From assembly GCF_035917575.1 (NCBI RefSeq), contig NZ_CP109090.1:2914001-2978000 (forward strand): DNA of 64,000 nucleotides. Reading direction: 5' to 3'. Every line of letters begins with the position of its first letter. Positions within the stretch are counted from its first letter, which is position 1. Made by a program: the position numbers and the translations under genes. The notes below the pieces were generated by a model. It saw only the letters and a list, made by a program, of their open reading frames with translations. It did no database searches and had not been told where the DNA came from. This DNA comes from Streptomyces sp. NBC_01788 (GTDB lineage Bacteria > Actinomycetota > Actinomycetes > Streptomycetales > Streptomycetaceae). Positions 1-8,798 of this stretch are shown piece by piece.

Positions 1-7
1 AGCGTGC

Positions 8-2698
8 TCACGCGGAACCTCCGATCAGGGTGAGGAAGGCGTCTTCGAGCCGGCGGTGGGGGCCGACCGCGACGACGGGCACCTCCAGGCGCACCAGCTC
101 CGCGACCAGGTCCTGTGCCGTGCCGCCGGTCTCCAGCCGGACCAGGAGGCCGTCCTCGGTGCGCAGTGCCGAGGCGACGTCCGGCAGGGCGGACACCTTC
201 TCCACGACCGGGTCCTCCACCGGGGTGGCGGTCCCCACGAGCAGCGTGTCGCCGGAGCCGACGATCTCGCCGACGGGACCCGCCTGCACCAGACGTCCCC
301 GGTCCATCACCACCAGGTGGGTGCAGGACTGTTCGACCTCGGAGAGCAGATGGCTGGAGACGATCACCGTGCGGCCGCCGGCCGCGTAGCGGATCATCAC
401 CTCGCGCATCTCGCGGATCTGGGGCGGGTCGAGGCCGTTGGTCGGCTCGTCCAGGATCAGCAGGTCCGGCAGGCCGAGCATGGCCTGCGCGATCGCCAGG
501 CGCTGGCGCATGCCCTGCGAGTAGGTGCGTACGGCACGGGCCAGGGCGTCGCCGAGGCCGGCGATCCGGAGGGCCTCGTCCAGGTGCGCGTCCTCTGCTG
601 GGCGGCCGGTGGCCCGCCAGTACAGCTCCAGGTTCTCCCGGCCGGACAGATGGGGCAGGAAACCGGCGCCCTCGACGAAGGCGCCGACCCGCGACAGCAC
701 GGGCGTGCCCGGCCGTATGGCGTGGCCGAAGACGCGGATCTCGCCGTCGTCCGGCTGGATCAGGCCCATCAGCATGCGCAGGGTGGTGGTCTTGCCCGCG
801 CCGTTCGGCCCGAGCAGGCCGAGGACCTGGCCCTTGTCCACCTGGAACGAAAGGTCCCGTACCGCCATGGGGGTCCCCCCTGCTCGAGCGAAGCCGAGAG
901 CTTGGGGGAGGTCGGCCGACTTCGCGTAGCGCTTGCTCAAGCCGGTGATCCGCAGCGGGACGTCGGCCAGTTCCGGGTCGGGCGCGGGCGCGGCCGTGCG
1001 GCGGCGGGCCGTCAGCAGCAGGGCGAGCGCGACCGCGGCGCCGGCGAGCGGCAGCCACCACACCCAGGCGGGCAGCGGTGCCGCCGCCGTGGTCACGCCC
1101 GGGGCGGTCGGCACCTTCAGGTCGCTCTTCAGGCCGACGGTGTACGTCGCCGGGGCGGCCGGTGAGGCGTAGCCGAGGTCGGTGGAGGCGAGGACCAGGC
1201 GGAGCCGGTGGCCCTTCTGCACCTCGTGGTCGACGGCCGGGAGGGTGAGGGTGACGTCCTTGCCCGCCTTGGCGCCCTCGACGCGCACGGGGGTCACGAG
1301 CTGGGAGGGCAGTACCGGCTGCTGCTTGCCCGGTCCGACGTCGTAGAGCTTGGCGAAGAGCACCGCGTCGTCGGCGGTCGAGGTGACGTGGACGGTCACC
1401 GTGGGCGATCCGGTGACGCGCAGACCGGCGCCGAGGGGTGCGGAGTCGAAGCGCGCGTACTGGCCGGGGAAGTCGAGGGACACCCCGACGCCGAGCGAGG
1501 AGAGCTGGGACAGTCCGCCGGAGCCGCCGAGGCCCGGCAGGGCGGACACGGCGGGCGGGTTGGCCCCGGCGGGGTTCTCGAAGCGCCGCTCGCCTCCGCG
1601 CAGGGCGATGGACCGCTGCCCGCCTTCGAGGCCCGGGTACGTGCTTCCGCTCGCGCCCCGCAGCAGGGCCCTGCCGTCGGTGGAGTCCACGCCTCCGGTG
1701 CGGGTGACGCGGAAGGCGGGGCCGGTGTCGGTGTTCTTGTCGCCCTTGAGGTAGCGGTCGAACCAGGTCTTCACGCGCGCCTGGACGCGGCTGGTCTCCA
1801 TGTCGCCGCCGTCGTGGCCGCCCGCGATCCAGTCGACGTCGACCGGGGCGCCGTTCGCGCGGATCGCCGTGGCGGCGGCGTCGGCCTGGCCGAGCGGGAA
1901 GAGGGAGTCCGTCTGACCCTGCACCAGCAGGGTCGGCACCTTGATGCGGTCGGCGACGGCGGACGGCGAGCGCTCCTGGAGCAGTGCGCGCGCCTCGGCG
2001 TCCGGCTTGCCCGACTCGGCGACCCGCTCGTACATCCGGCACAGCGCGGGCTCGAACTTCGCGCATCCGCCGCCGGAGTTGACGAAGGCGCCCGCCCACA
2101 GCTTCTTGAAGACGCCGCCCGGGAAGAGCGCGTCCGCGAGGTTCCAGTAGGTGATCGCCGGGGCGATGGCGTCCACCCGGTGGTCGTGTCCGGCGGCAAG
2201 GAGGGAGATCGCCCCGCCGTAGGAGGCTCCGGCCACGCCCACGCGCGGGTCGCCGGGCCCGTCGAGCCGCACCTCGGGCCGCCGCGCCAGCCAGTCGATC
2301 AGCCTGGAGACGTCGGCGACCTCGCCCTTGGGGTCGTTCAGCCCGATCTTTCCGGTGGATCCGCCGAAGCCGCGCGCCGACCAAGTCAGCACCGCGTATC
2401 CGTCCCCGGCGAGGTCCTGGGCCTGGCGCCGTACGTCGTCCTTGCTGCCGCCGAAGCCGTGCCCGAGCAGGACGACGGGGTGGCGGCCGGGCGTGGCCGG
2501 GGTGAAGTACGAGGTGTCGACGCGCACCCCGTCGCCCATGGCGAGCACCTGGTCGGCGCGGTGCACCGGGGGCGGGTCGTCGGAGGCGATCGCCGTCCAC
2601 GTGCCGGCGCCGGCCAGCACGACGACGGCGGCCCCGGCGGCCAGCAGGCGCCGGGGCCTCCGCAGCAGCCCGCGCAGTCCGGGCGGTCGAAGATCCAT
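8..2698 (-). CDS. Alpha/beta hydrolase (peptidase S15-like) fused to ABC transporter ATPase
   Basis: 896 aa if the ATG at 2698 is used; an in-frame GTG three codons upstream is also possible. Residues 17-38 are a hydrophobic N-terminal anchor or signal. Next comes an alpha/beta hydrolase with nucleophile motif GASYGG (Ser159), then a region like the X-Pro dipeptidyl-peptidase C-terminal jelly roll. A hydrophobic segment at about 545-567 (LPAWVWWLPLAGAAVALALL) is followed by a complete ABC ATPase: Walker A GPNGAGKTT near 626, signature YSQGMRQRL near 729, Walker B LLILDEPTNGLDP near 749. The layout suggests an extracytoplasmic hydrolase tethered to a cytoplasmic ATPase; the role is inferred, and a partner permease probably lies before position 8. 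A short genomic repeat (869-910) is translated inside the ATPase domain as PQALGFARAGGTP. Confidence 0.85.
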   Translation of the reverse strand: MDLRPPGLRGLLRRPRRLLAAGAAVVVLAGAGTWTAIASDDPPPVHRADQVLAMGDGVRVDTSYFTPATPGRHPVVLLGHGFGGSKDDVRRQAQDLAGDGYAVLTWSARGFGGSTGKIGLNDPKGEVADVSRLIDWLARRPEVRLDGPGDPRVGVAGASYGGAISLLAAGHDHRVDAIAPAITYWNLADALFPGGVFKKLWAGAFVNSGGGCAKFEPALCRMYERVAESGKPDAEARALLQERSPSAVADRIKVPTLLVQGQTDSLFPLGQADAAATAIRANGAPVDVDWIAGGHDGGDMETSRVQARVKTWFDRYLKGDKNTDTGPAFRVTRTGGVDSTDGRALLRGASGSTYPGLEGGQRSIALRGGERRFENPAGANPPAVSALPGLGGSGGLSQLSSLGVGVSLDFPGQYARFDSAPLGAGLRVTGSPTVTVHVTSTADDAVLFAKLYDVGPGKQQPVLPSQLVTPVRVEGAKAGKDVTLTLPAVDHEVQKGHRLRLVLASTDLGYASPAAPATYTVGLKSDLKVPTAPGVTTAAAPLPAWVWWLPLAGAAVALALLLTARRRTAAPAPDPELADVPLRITGLSKRYAKSADLPQALGFARAGGTPMAVRDLSFQVDKGQVLGLLGPNGAGKTTTLRMLMGLIQPDDGEIRVFGHAIRPGTPVLSRVGAFVEGAGFLPHLSGRENLELYWRATGRPAEDAHLDEALRIAGLGDALARAVRTYSQGMRQRLAIAQAMLGLPDLLILDEPTNGLDPPQIREMREVMIRYAAGGRTVIVSSHLLSEVEQSCTHLVVMDRGRLVQAGPVGEIVGSGDTLLVGTATPVEDPVVEKVSALPDVASALRTEDGLLVRLETGGTAQDLVAELVRLEVPVVAVGPHRRLEDAFLTLIGGSA
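869..910. repeat. Short palindromic repeat, copy A, inside the fusion gene
   Basis: Core reads CCCCCCTGCTCGAGCGAAGC then CGAGAGCTTGGGGGAG. The C-run and G-run ends pair, and the middle can fold through GCTC/GAGC. Near-identical copies lie at 31539-31579 and 55131-55170, and a shortened one at 27148-27183. Confidence 0.8.
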
Positions 2699-2826
2699 GC
2701 CCTCCACGGTACGGGCCGCCACCGACAGCCGAAGCCGCCGCCGGACCGAACCTCCGCACCTCCTCGGGGAGTACGGGGCGGCCGCGGTGTACCGCGTTCG
2801 CGGTACGCGGCGGCGGCTCCATCGTC

Positions 2827-4245
2827 CTACGGCCGGGCGTCCTCCGGGATGGACACCAGCCAGCGGGTGTCGCGGCGGGGACGGAGGTAGAGGGCCCAGT
2901 AGAGGGTGGCGACCGCCATGATGCCGCCGGTCAGCAGCAGGTAGGTGATGTCCTGCCGGCTGAGGATGTAGGCCAGGAGTGCGATGAGCAGCACGGGCAT
3001 GGCCGGCCACAGGGGCATGCGCCACGCGGGCGTGTGCTTGTGGGAGCCGCGGCGGGCCAGCAGCGCGCCGACCGCGACGAGCAGGTACATCCCGGTCACC
3101 GAAACGCCCGTGACGCCGTACAGGGTGTCCAGGTTGACGAAGCACAGCAGGGCGCCGGGCACGCCCACCGCGAGGGTGGCGACCCACGGGGAGCCGAAGC
3201 GGCCGAGCCTGGAGAATGCCTTGTTGACCGGCTCCGGCCAGGCCTTGTCGCGGGCGGAGGCGAACAGCACGCGGGAGTTCTGGATGACCATGACGATGCC
3301 GGCGTTGATGATCGCCAGGGCCACGCAGAGGCTGACGAAGGTACCGACCGCGGAGTTGGACCAGGCGATCACCATGGCGCTCAGGTTTCCGCTGGTCAGC
3401 TCCTTGATGTCGGAGGCGCCCATGGTGATGGCGACGACGGGCACGAGGATGATCACGGAGGAGATGGCCAGGGTGGCGAGCACCGTGCGGGCGACGTTGC
3501 GGCGCGGGTTCTCCAGTTCCTCGGAGAGGTAGACGGCCGTCGAGAAGCCCTGGGTGGCGAAGAGGGCGATGGCGAGTCCGGAGATGACGAGCATGGCCGT
3601 CACGGTGTCGGTGTGGCCGCCGGAGCCGGCCACCTGCATGGAGACCAGGCTGCCGACGCCCCGGTGGCTGTGCGCGAAGCCCAGCACGGCGACCACACCG
3701 GCGGCGATGACCTCGAGGACCAGGAAGATTCCGGTGATCCAGGCGTTGGCGCGCAGGTCTAGCAGGCCGGCGAGGGTGGCCATCAGCATCACGCCGGCGC
3801 CGGTCAGGGCCGGGTCGAGGTGCACGACCGGCGCCAGGTAGTCCGCGGTGCCCATCGCGATCACCGGCGGGACGATCATGACGACGAGCAGGGACAGCAC
3901 GAAGACCAGCCAGCCCGCCAGCCGTCCGGCCATGGTCGACACCATGGCGTACTCGCCGCCCGCGCTGGGGATGAGGGTTCCCAGTTCCGAGTAGCAGAAC
4001 GCCACGGCGATACACAGCAGCGAGCCGATGGCGAGGGTCAGGGCGGTGGCGGTGCCGAGCGAGCCGAGGAGGTCGGGGACGACCACGAAGAGGGTGGAGG
4101 CGGGGGTCACGCACGAGAGGGTGAGGAGGGTGCCGCCGACGACCCCGATGGAACGCTTGAGCTGGGCGGGGCTGTCCGTCGCCTGTGCGGGACCGCCGGC
4201 CGCTTCCGGGGCGGCGTTCTCGACAGAGCGGAGCAGGTCGGTCAT
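2827..4245 (-). CDS. APC-superfamily amino-acid permease
   Basis: 472 aa from the ATG at 4245 (MTDLLRSVENAAPE). An in-frame start at 4353 would add 36 polar residues; neither start has a strong ribosome site. The protein is almost entirely membrane segments, about 12 by hydrophobicity, opening with the GGTLLTLSCVTPASTLF helix typical of the amino acid-polyamine-organocation family, and it ends in a short polar tail. Substrate cannot be read from sequence. It lies 128 bp downstream of the hydrolase-ABC fusion start on the same strand, and is separated from mmsA upstream by a strong terminator, so it probably has its own promoter in 4246-4490. Confidence 0.88.
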   Translation of the reverse strand: MTDLLRSVENAAPEAAGGPAQATDSPAQLKRSIGVVGGTLLTLSCVTPASTLFVVVPDLLGSLGTATALTLAIGSLLCIAVAFCYSELGTLIPSAGGEYAMVSTMAGRLAGWLVFVLSLLVVMIVPPVIAMGTADYLAPVVHLDPALTGAGVMLMATLAGLLDLRANAWITGIFLVLEVIAAGVVAVLGFAHSHRGVGSLVSMQVAGSGGHTDTVTAMLVISGLAIALFATQGFSTAVYLSEELENPRRNVARTVLATLAISSVIILVPVVAITMGASDIKELTSGNLSAMVIAWSNSAVGTFVSLCVALAIINAGIVMVIQNSRVLFASARDKAWPEPVNKAFSRLGRFGSPWVATLAVGVPGALLCFVNLDTLYGVTGVSVTGMYLLVAVGALLARRGSHKHTPAWRMPLWPAMPVLLIALLAYILSRQDITYLLLTGGIMAVATLYWALYLRPRRDTRWLVSIPEDARP

Positions 4246-4495
4246 GCGGCGGTTCCGATCGACTTGTGCAAACAGGTGAGGGTCCGGGGAGCGCGCTATC
4301 GCCTCCGGCGGTTCGCGGTCGTAAGCACTCTCGTCCGCTCCCGGCCCAGTCATCGAACATCAACGAAAACCATTGAGTCAATGGCCGTTAACCTACGGAA
4401 TCCGTGGCGGAACGGCGATCTACGACTGATTCACGCGTCGAACGGTCCCATTGTTCGGGCCCTTACGGGCGTGCGGGAATCGCAGAGGACCCACG

Positions 4496-4534
4496 AAAAA
4501 AGACGAGGCCGTCCGCATATCGGACGGCCTCGTC
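4496..4534 (-). terminator. Rho-independent terminator of mmsA
   Basis: A perfect 14-bp stem (GACGAGGCCGTCCG at 4502-4515 with 4521-4534) and a 5-nt loop; on the minus strand it is followed by a run of T (the A-tract at 4496-4501). It lies 64 bp past the mmsA stop. Confidence 0.9.
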
Positions 4535-4597
4535 ATCGCCTGCGGCGATGGCCGGGTCATGGCGGTCGGGGATCCCGACCGCCGGGCAGCGCGCCGG

Positions 4598-6100
4598 TCA
4601 GTGATTGCGCGGGAACCCGAGGTCCACGCCCGCGGGGGCCTCGGACGGGTCCGGCCAGCGGGTGGTGACGACCTTGCCGCGGGTGTAGAAGTGCGTGCCG
4701 TCGTTGCCGTAGATGTGGTGGTCGCCGAAGAGCGAGTCCTTCCAGCCGCCGAAGGAGTGGTAGCCCACCGGCACCGGGATCGGCACGTTGACGCCGACCA
4801 TGCCGGCCTCGATCTCCAGCTGGAACCGGCGGGCCGCGCCGCCGTCCCGGGTGAAGATCGCCGTGCCGTTGCCGAACGGCGAGGCGTTGATGAGCGCCAC
4901 GCCGTCCTCGTAGGTGTCCACGCGCAGCACGCACAGCACCGGGCCGAAGATCTCGTCCTGGTAGGCCTTGGCGCTGGTGGGCACCTTGTCCAGCAGCGAG
5001 ATGCCGACCCAGTGGCCGTCCTCGAAGCCCTCGACCGTGTAGCCGGTGCCGTCCAGGACGACCTCGGAGCCCTCGCTCGCGGCGTTCTCCACGTACGAGG
5101 CCACCTTGTCGCGGTGCGCCTTGGTGATCAGCGGGCCCATCTCGGAGGACGGGTCGCTGCCGGGGCCGATCTTGATCTTCTCGGCGCGCTCGCGGATCTT
5201 CTCCACCAGCTCGTCGCCGATCGCGCCGACGGCGACGACGGCCGAGATGGCCATGCAGCGCTCGCCCGCCGAGCCGTACGCGGCCGAGACGGCGGCGTCG
5301 GCGGCCGCGCCCAGGTCGGCGTCCGGCAGCACCAGCATGTGGTTCTTGGCGCCGCCGAGGGCCTGCACGCGCTTGCCGTTCGCGGAAGCGGTGGTGTGGA
5401 TGTAGCGGGCGATCGGGGTGGAGCCGACGAAGGAGACCGCCTTGACGTCCGGGTGCTCAAGGAGGCGGTCCACCGCCACCTTGTCGCCGTGGACCACGTT
5501 GAAGACGCCGTCGGGCAGCCCGGCCTCGGCCAGCAGCTCGGCGATCCTCAGGGAGGCCGACGGGTCCTTCTCGCTCGGCTTCAGCACGAAGGTGTTGCCG
5601 CACGCGATGGCGATGGGGAACATCCACATCGGGACCATCGCCGGGAAGTTGAACGGCGTGATGCCGGCGACCACGCCCAGCGGCTGCCGGATCGCGGCCA
5701 CGTCGACGCGGGTGGCGACCTGGGTGGACAGCTCGCCCTTGAGCTGCACGTTGATGCCGCAGGCCAGGTCGACGATCTCCAGGCCGCGCGCGACCTCGCC
5801 GAGCGCGTCGGAGTGCACCTTGCCGTGCTCGGCGGTGATCAGCTCGGCGATCTCGTCGCGGTGGGCGTCCAGCAGCGCGCGGAACTTGAACAGGATCGAG
5901 GTCCGCTGGGCGAGCGAGGACTGCCCCCAGGTCAGGTACGCGTCCTTCGCGGCGGCGACCGCGGCGTCCACCTCCTCCACGGAGGCGAACGCGACCTTGG
6001 TGGTGACCTCGCCGGTCGCCGGGTCCGTGACCGGCCCGTACGTCCCCGAGGCGCCTTCGACGGTCTTCCCGCCGATCCAGTGGTTGACGATCTTCGTCAT
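4598..6100 (-). CDS. mmsA: Methylmalonate-semialdehyde dehydrogenase (CoA-acylating)
   Basis: 500 aa, normal family length. It oxidises (methyl)malonate semialdehyde to propionyl- or acetyl-CoA with NAD and CoA, the last part of valine (and inositol) breakdown. It is an aldehyde-dehydrogenase fold with ITPFNFPAMVPMW at 147-159 (cofactor region), the glycine motif FVGSTPIARYI from 224, and catalytic Cys282 in the motif SAGERCMAISA typical of the MmsA branch. The ATG at 6100 has GGAGTAACC-type spacing upstream. It is a single-gene unit ending in the terminator at 4496-4534, with about 840 bp of gene-free DNA upstream. Confidence 0.95.
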   Translation of the reverse strand: MTKIVNHWIGGKTVEGASGTYGPVTDPATGEVTTKVAFASVEEVDAAVAAAKDAYLTWGQSSLAQRTSILFKFRALLDAHRDEIAELITAEHGKVHSDALGEVARGLEIVDLACGINVQLKGELSTQVATRVDVAAIRQPLGVVAGITPFNFPAMVPMWMFPIAIACGNTFVLKPSEKDPSASLRIAELLAEAGLPDGVFNVVHGDKVAVDRLLEHPDVKAVSFVGSTPIARYIHTTASANGKRVQALGGAKNHMLVLPDADLGAAADAAVSAAYGSAGERCMAISAVVAVGAIGDELVEKIRERAEKIKIGPGSDPSSEMGPLITKAHRDKVASYVENAASEGSEVVLDGTGYTVEGFEDGHWVGISLLDKVPTSAKAYQDEIFGPVLCVLRVDTYEDGVALINASPFGNGTAIFTRDGGAARRFQLEIEAGMVGVNVPIPVPVGYHSFGGWKDSLFGDHHIYGNDGTHFYTRGKVVTTRWPDPSEAPAGVDLGFPRNH

Positions 6101-6937
6101 GCCCGGTTACTCCTTCACAGATGGCGGCGACGGGTCGAAACGTGCCGTGCGTACAGCTCATGTGCCGTGCCCCGCGACGAGCGCGCCGCGGTCCCGGCCA
6201 CAGGTACATCCCACCAGGCCTGCGCGGAAGGCGCGCCCGACACTGTGTCTGCGGTTTCCGTCTCCATGTAGACACATGTGGGAGTGTCCGCCGCGCGGGA
6301 CGCGGCGGGGACGGCGCACGGATTCCGCGCTCGGGCGGAGTGCGGCCTGCCGCCGCCCCGGCGGTGGGTTGCCGGGACCTCCGGCGCGGGGCCGTAGCGG
6401 GCGGGGAGTCGACGCTCGCACTTCGCTCCTGCCAGGGCGAAGCGGCATCCCGCGCCGGAGGCGTTCTGTGCCCGTGCGCCACGAGGCACGTGCGGGTCCG
6501 CGCCCAGCGTGCCCGTGGCGCTCGGGTGAGGAAACTCTTGGTCCGCCGGGCCGCCGGCGCGCAGGCGGGCACGGCCGCGCGGTGATCGGGTCGCACGCCA
6601 TCGGCTGCCCTCGGCCTCCCTTCACTCCCCCGGTTCTAGTGCCGGGCACGGACCCCTGTCAATGGTTTGTCCGGACATACGGACGACAGGGTCGGCGTGC
6701 GGCCGCGTAAACCCCCTGGCAGGTAAGTCGCCTGCTTCAGCTCTGTCACAAAAACCTCTGCCGTGTCACACATGTCGCGAGTACGCGGGTCCTCGGTCAC
6801 ACCCGGCCGACAGCCGCTTGCCGGTGCGCGGTCGGTCTCGTTCACCGACCACAGGCTTGGAGATCGCCAGCGCAGCGCCCGGCTCCCCCGACGGCCTCTC
6901 CGGCCGCCGCCGTGGTGCGCGCGGGGAGGTGCACGTC
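6101..6937. other. Long gene-free region upstream of mmsA
   Basis: No convincing gene: open frames here are arginine/proline-rich shadows. It holds a candidate minus-strand promoter and a palindrome near 6633-6677, an imperfect operator-like repeat CATGT-AGAC-ACATG at 6265-6278, and two TGTGACA direct repeats (minus strand) around 6745-6775. If the 6633-6662 promoter drives mmsA, the untranslated leader is about 530 nt, unusually long. Confidence 0.5.
6633..6677 (-). promoter_or_regulatory. Candidate promoter and operator upstream of mmsA
   Basis: On the minus strand, TTGACA (6662-6657) is followed after 18 bp by TAGAAC (6638-6633), a plausible sigma-70-type promoter. The perfect palindrome TGTCCGGACA at 6668-6677 lies just upstream of the -35, a typical place for a regulator. 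The regulator is unknown. Confidence 0.4.
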
Positions 6938-7138
6938 ATGACCGACCGAAGGCTCTGGTCGTACAAGGAGATCGCGGCGCACATCCGGGTGCAGCCGGAC
7001 ACCGTGCGGTCCTACCGCAAGCACGGGCTGCTGCCGCCGCCCGACCATGTGGAGGGCGGCAGGCCCTACTGGTACGCCGACACGGTCCGCGCCTGGGTCG
7101 CCGCCCGGCCCGGCAACCGCGGACGCAGAGCCGACTGA
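6938..7138 (+). CDS. Small helix-turn-helix (MerR/excisionase-like) protein
   Basis: 66 aa. The ATG at 6938 is preceded by GGGGAGGT with 8-nt spacing. The sequence WSYKEIAAHIRVQPDTVRSYRKHGLLPPPD is a winged-HTH DNA-binding fold of the MerR/AlpA type, followed by a short RPYWYADTVRAWVAARP wing and helix and nothing else, so there is no effector domain. It may act as a small autonomous DNA-binding regulator. It converges with the alcohol dehydrogenase gene and shares a terminator with it. Target unknown. Confidence 0.8.
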   Translation: MTDRRLWSYKEIAAHIRVQPDTVRSYRKHGLLPPPDHVEGGRPYWYADTVRAWVAARPGNRGRRAD

Positions 7139-7159
7139 CCCACGGCCGTCGCACCGGTA

Positions 7160-7192
7160 CGGGGGTGCCCCACGCGGAGTGGGGCACCCCCG
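7160..7192. terminator. Bidirectional hairpin terminator
   Basis: 13-bp perfect stem (CGGGGGTGCCCCA, 7160-7172 with 7180-7192) and a 7-nt loop between two convergent genes. There is no T-run, which is common for Streptomyces terminators. Confidence 0.75.
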
Positions 7193-7199
7193 TGCCGGC

Positions 7200-8243
7200 T
7201 CAGCTCCACGGTTCGATGACGGTGACCCCGGATCCCGGTGCCGTGCCCATCGCGGCGAGCGCGTCCGGGACGGCCGCCAGCGGGATGGCCGATGTCACCA
7301 ACAGGTCGGGGCGCAGCACTCCGGCCCGTACCAGTTCCAGCATCGCCGGATAGGCGTGCGCGGCCATGCCGTGGCTGCCCAGGAGTTCGAGTTCCAGGGC
7401 GATGGCGCGGGCCATGGGCACCGGGGTGGTGCCGTTCGCGGAAGGCAGCAGGCCGACCTGGACGTGGCGGCCCCGTCGGCGCAGGCCGTTCACCGAGGCG
7501 GCGCAGGTGGCGGGCGAGCCGAGCGCGTCGAGCGAGAGATGGGCGCCGCCGCCGGTCAGCTCGCGCACCCGCTCCGCCGTGTCCTCGACGGCGGACGCGT
7601 CGACGCAGTGGGCGGCGCCGAATTTCCGGGCCAGGTCCAGGGCCCGGGCGGACACGTCCACCGCGACCACCCTGGCCCCCGCGGCCGCCGCGATCATCAC
7701 CGCGGACAGGCCCACGCCCCCGCAGCCGTGCACGGCGACCCAGTCGCCGGCGGCCGCCCGGCCCTGCTGCACGACCGCGCGGTACGCGGTGGCGAACCGG
7801 CAACCGAGCGAGGCCGCCGTGGCGCAGGACAGGCCCTCGGGTACGGCGACCAGGTTCACGTCGGCGTGGTCGAGCGCCACGTACTGGGCGAAGGAGCCCC
7901 AGTGCGTGAAGCCCGGCTGGGTCTGCCGCTCGCACACCTGCTGGTCGCCGGCCGCGCAGGCGGGGCAGGCGCCGCAGGCGCAGACGAAGGGGACGGTCAC
8001 CCGGTCCCCGGGCCGCCAGCGGGTCACCCGGGTGCCCACCTCCTCGACGGTCCCGGCGAGTTCGTGCCCGGGCACGTGCGGCAGCGTGATGTCGGGGTCG
8101 TGGCCCTGCCAGCCGTGCCAGTCGCTGCGGCACAGGCCGGTCGCCTCGACCCGCACCACGACCCCGTGCTCCGCGGGCCTCGGGTCGGCCACCTCGCGCA
8201 CCTCGGCCGGCTCCCCGTACCGCTCGAACACCACAGCTCGCAT
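7200..8243 (-). CDS. Zinc-dependent alcohol dehydrogenase (MDR family)
   Basis: 347 aa from the ATG at 8243. It has the GroES-like domain with catalytic-zinc ligands in GLCRSDWHG and the [12 protein letters not shown] motif, the four-cysteine structural zinc loop ([17 protein letters not shown]), and a Rossmann NAD(P) site [13 protein letters not shown]. It probably oxidises an alcohol or reduces an aldehyde or ketone; the substrate cannot be told. An in-frame start 23 codons upstream exists, but that extension is unlike the family. It is read away from the copper genes, with 270 bp between them holding the CsoR-type operator. Confidence 0.88.
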   Translation of the reverse strand: MRAVVFERYGEPAEVREVADPRPAEHGVVVRVEATGLCRSDWHGWQGHDPDITLPHVPGHELAGTVEEVGTRVTRWRPGDRVTVPFVCACGACPACAAGDQQVCERQTQPGFTHWGSFAQYVALDHADVNLVAVPEGLSCATAASLGCRFATAYRAVVQQGRAAAGDWVAVHGCGGVGLSAVMIAAAAGARVVAVDVSARALDLARKFGAAHCVDASAVEDTAERVRELTGGGAHLSLDALGSPATCAASVNGLRRRGRHVQVGLLPSANGTTPVPMARAIALELELLGSHGMAAHAYPAMLELVRAGVLRPDLLVTSAIPLAAVPDALAAMGTAPGSGVTVIEPWS

Positions 8244-8414
8244 CGCCGTCTCGCTTTCCGCCCGGTATCTCCGCGGCCCACCGCCGCCGGCGAAACCGTA
8301 GTACGCGGGCACATCCCGGACGCGGGGGCCTGCCTGGTCCCGCCTTCCGCCGACGCCGTGACCCCTCGCGTCACTCCGTTGCCGGTGACGGCGCGGCGAC
8401 CCGGCCGCGATTCC

Positions 8415-8442
8415 TTGGAGGAATACCCCCTAGGGGTATAAT
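8415..8442 (+). promoter_or_regulatory. CsoR-type copper operator overlapping a promoter
   Basis: ATACCCC-CTA-GGGGTAT (8423-8439) is a perfect inverted repeat matching the known CsoR operator pattern (TACCCC/GGGGTA). It overlaps a canonical -10 TATAAT (8437-8442), with TTGGAG (8415-8420) 16 bp upstream as -35. Binding of apo-CsoR here would block copZ-copA; copper would release it. No csoR gene is in this window. Confidence 0.9.
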
Positions 8443-8513
8443 GTCGACAAGTGGAGGGCCCGATGGCCTCCCCGCGACCCACATGCCCCACCCGCCACGA
8501 CGAGGAGAACGAC

Positions 8514-8753
8514 ATGACCATCCAGACTGGCACTTCGAACACCGTCACCACCGTCTACAAGGTGAGCGGGATGAGCTGCGGTCACTGCGAGGGCTCCGTG
8601 TCCGCCGAGCTCTCCGAGGTGACCGGTGTCAGCTCGGTGAAGGCCGTCGCCTCCACCGGCGAGGTCACCGTCGTCTCCGCCTCCCCGCTGGACGAGGAGG
8701 CGGTGCGCGCCGCCGTCGACGAGGCCGGCTTCGAACTCGTCGGCCAGGTCTGA
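8514..8753 (+). CDS. copZ: Copper chaperone CopZ (heavy-metal-associated domain)
   Basis: 79 aa. The ATG at 8514 follows GAGGAGAA. It is one complete HMA fold with the metal motif GMSCGHC (Cys22, Cys25) and the usual beta-alpha-beta-beta-alpha-beta pattern ending EAGFELVGQV. It carries Cu(I) in the cytoplasm to the ATPase encoded 45 bp downstream. It is transcribed from the CsoR-controlled promoter 72 bp upstream. Confidence 0.93.
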   Translation: MTIQTGTSNTVTTVYKVSGMSCGHCEGSVSAELSEVTGVSSVKAVASTGEVTVVSASPLDEEAVRAAVDEAGFELVGQV

Positions 8754-8798
8754 CGAGGGCCGGTCCACCAAGCCCGTACGTCGTCTGGAGTACCGAGG

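Noticed and set aside
2699..4381. Extension of the hydrolase-ABC frame to 4381
   Set aside because: The added residues are a shadow of the permease gene; the hydrolase starts at 2698 with its hydrophobic anchor.
6158..6649. 163-codon minus-strand ORF upstream of mmsA
   Set aside because: Arg/Pro/Gly-rich low-complexity translation, no plausible start site or fold.
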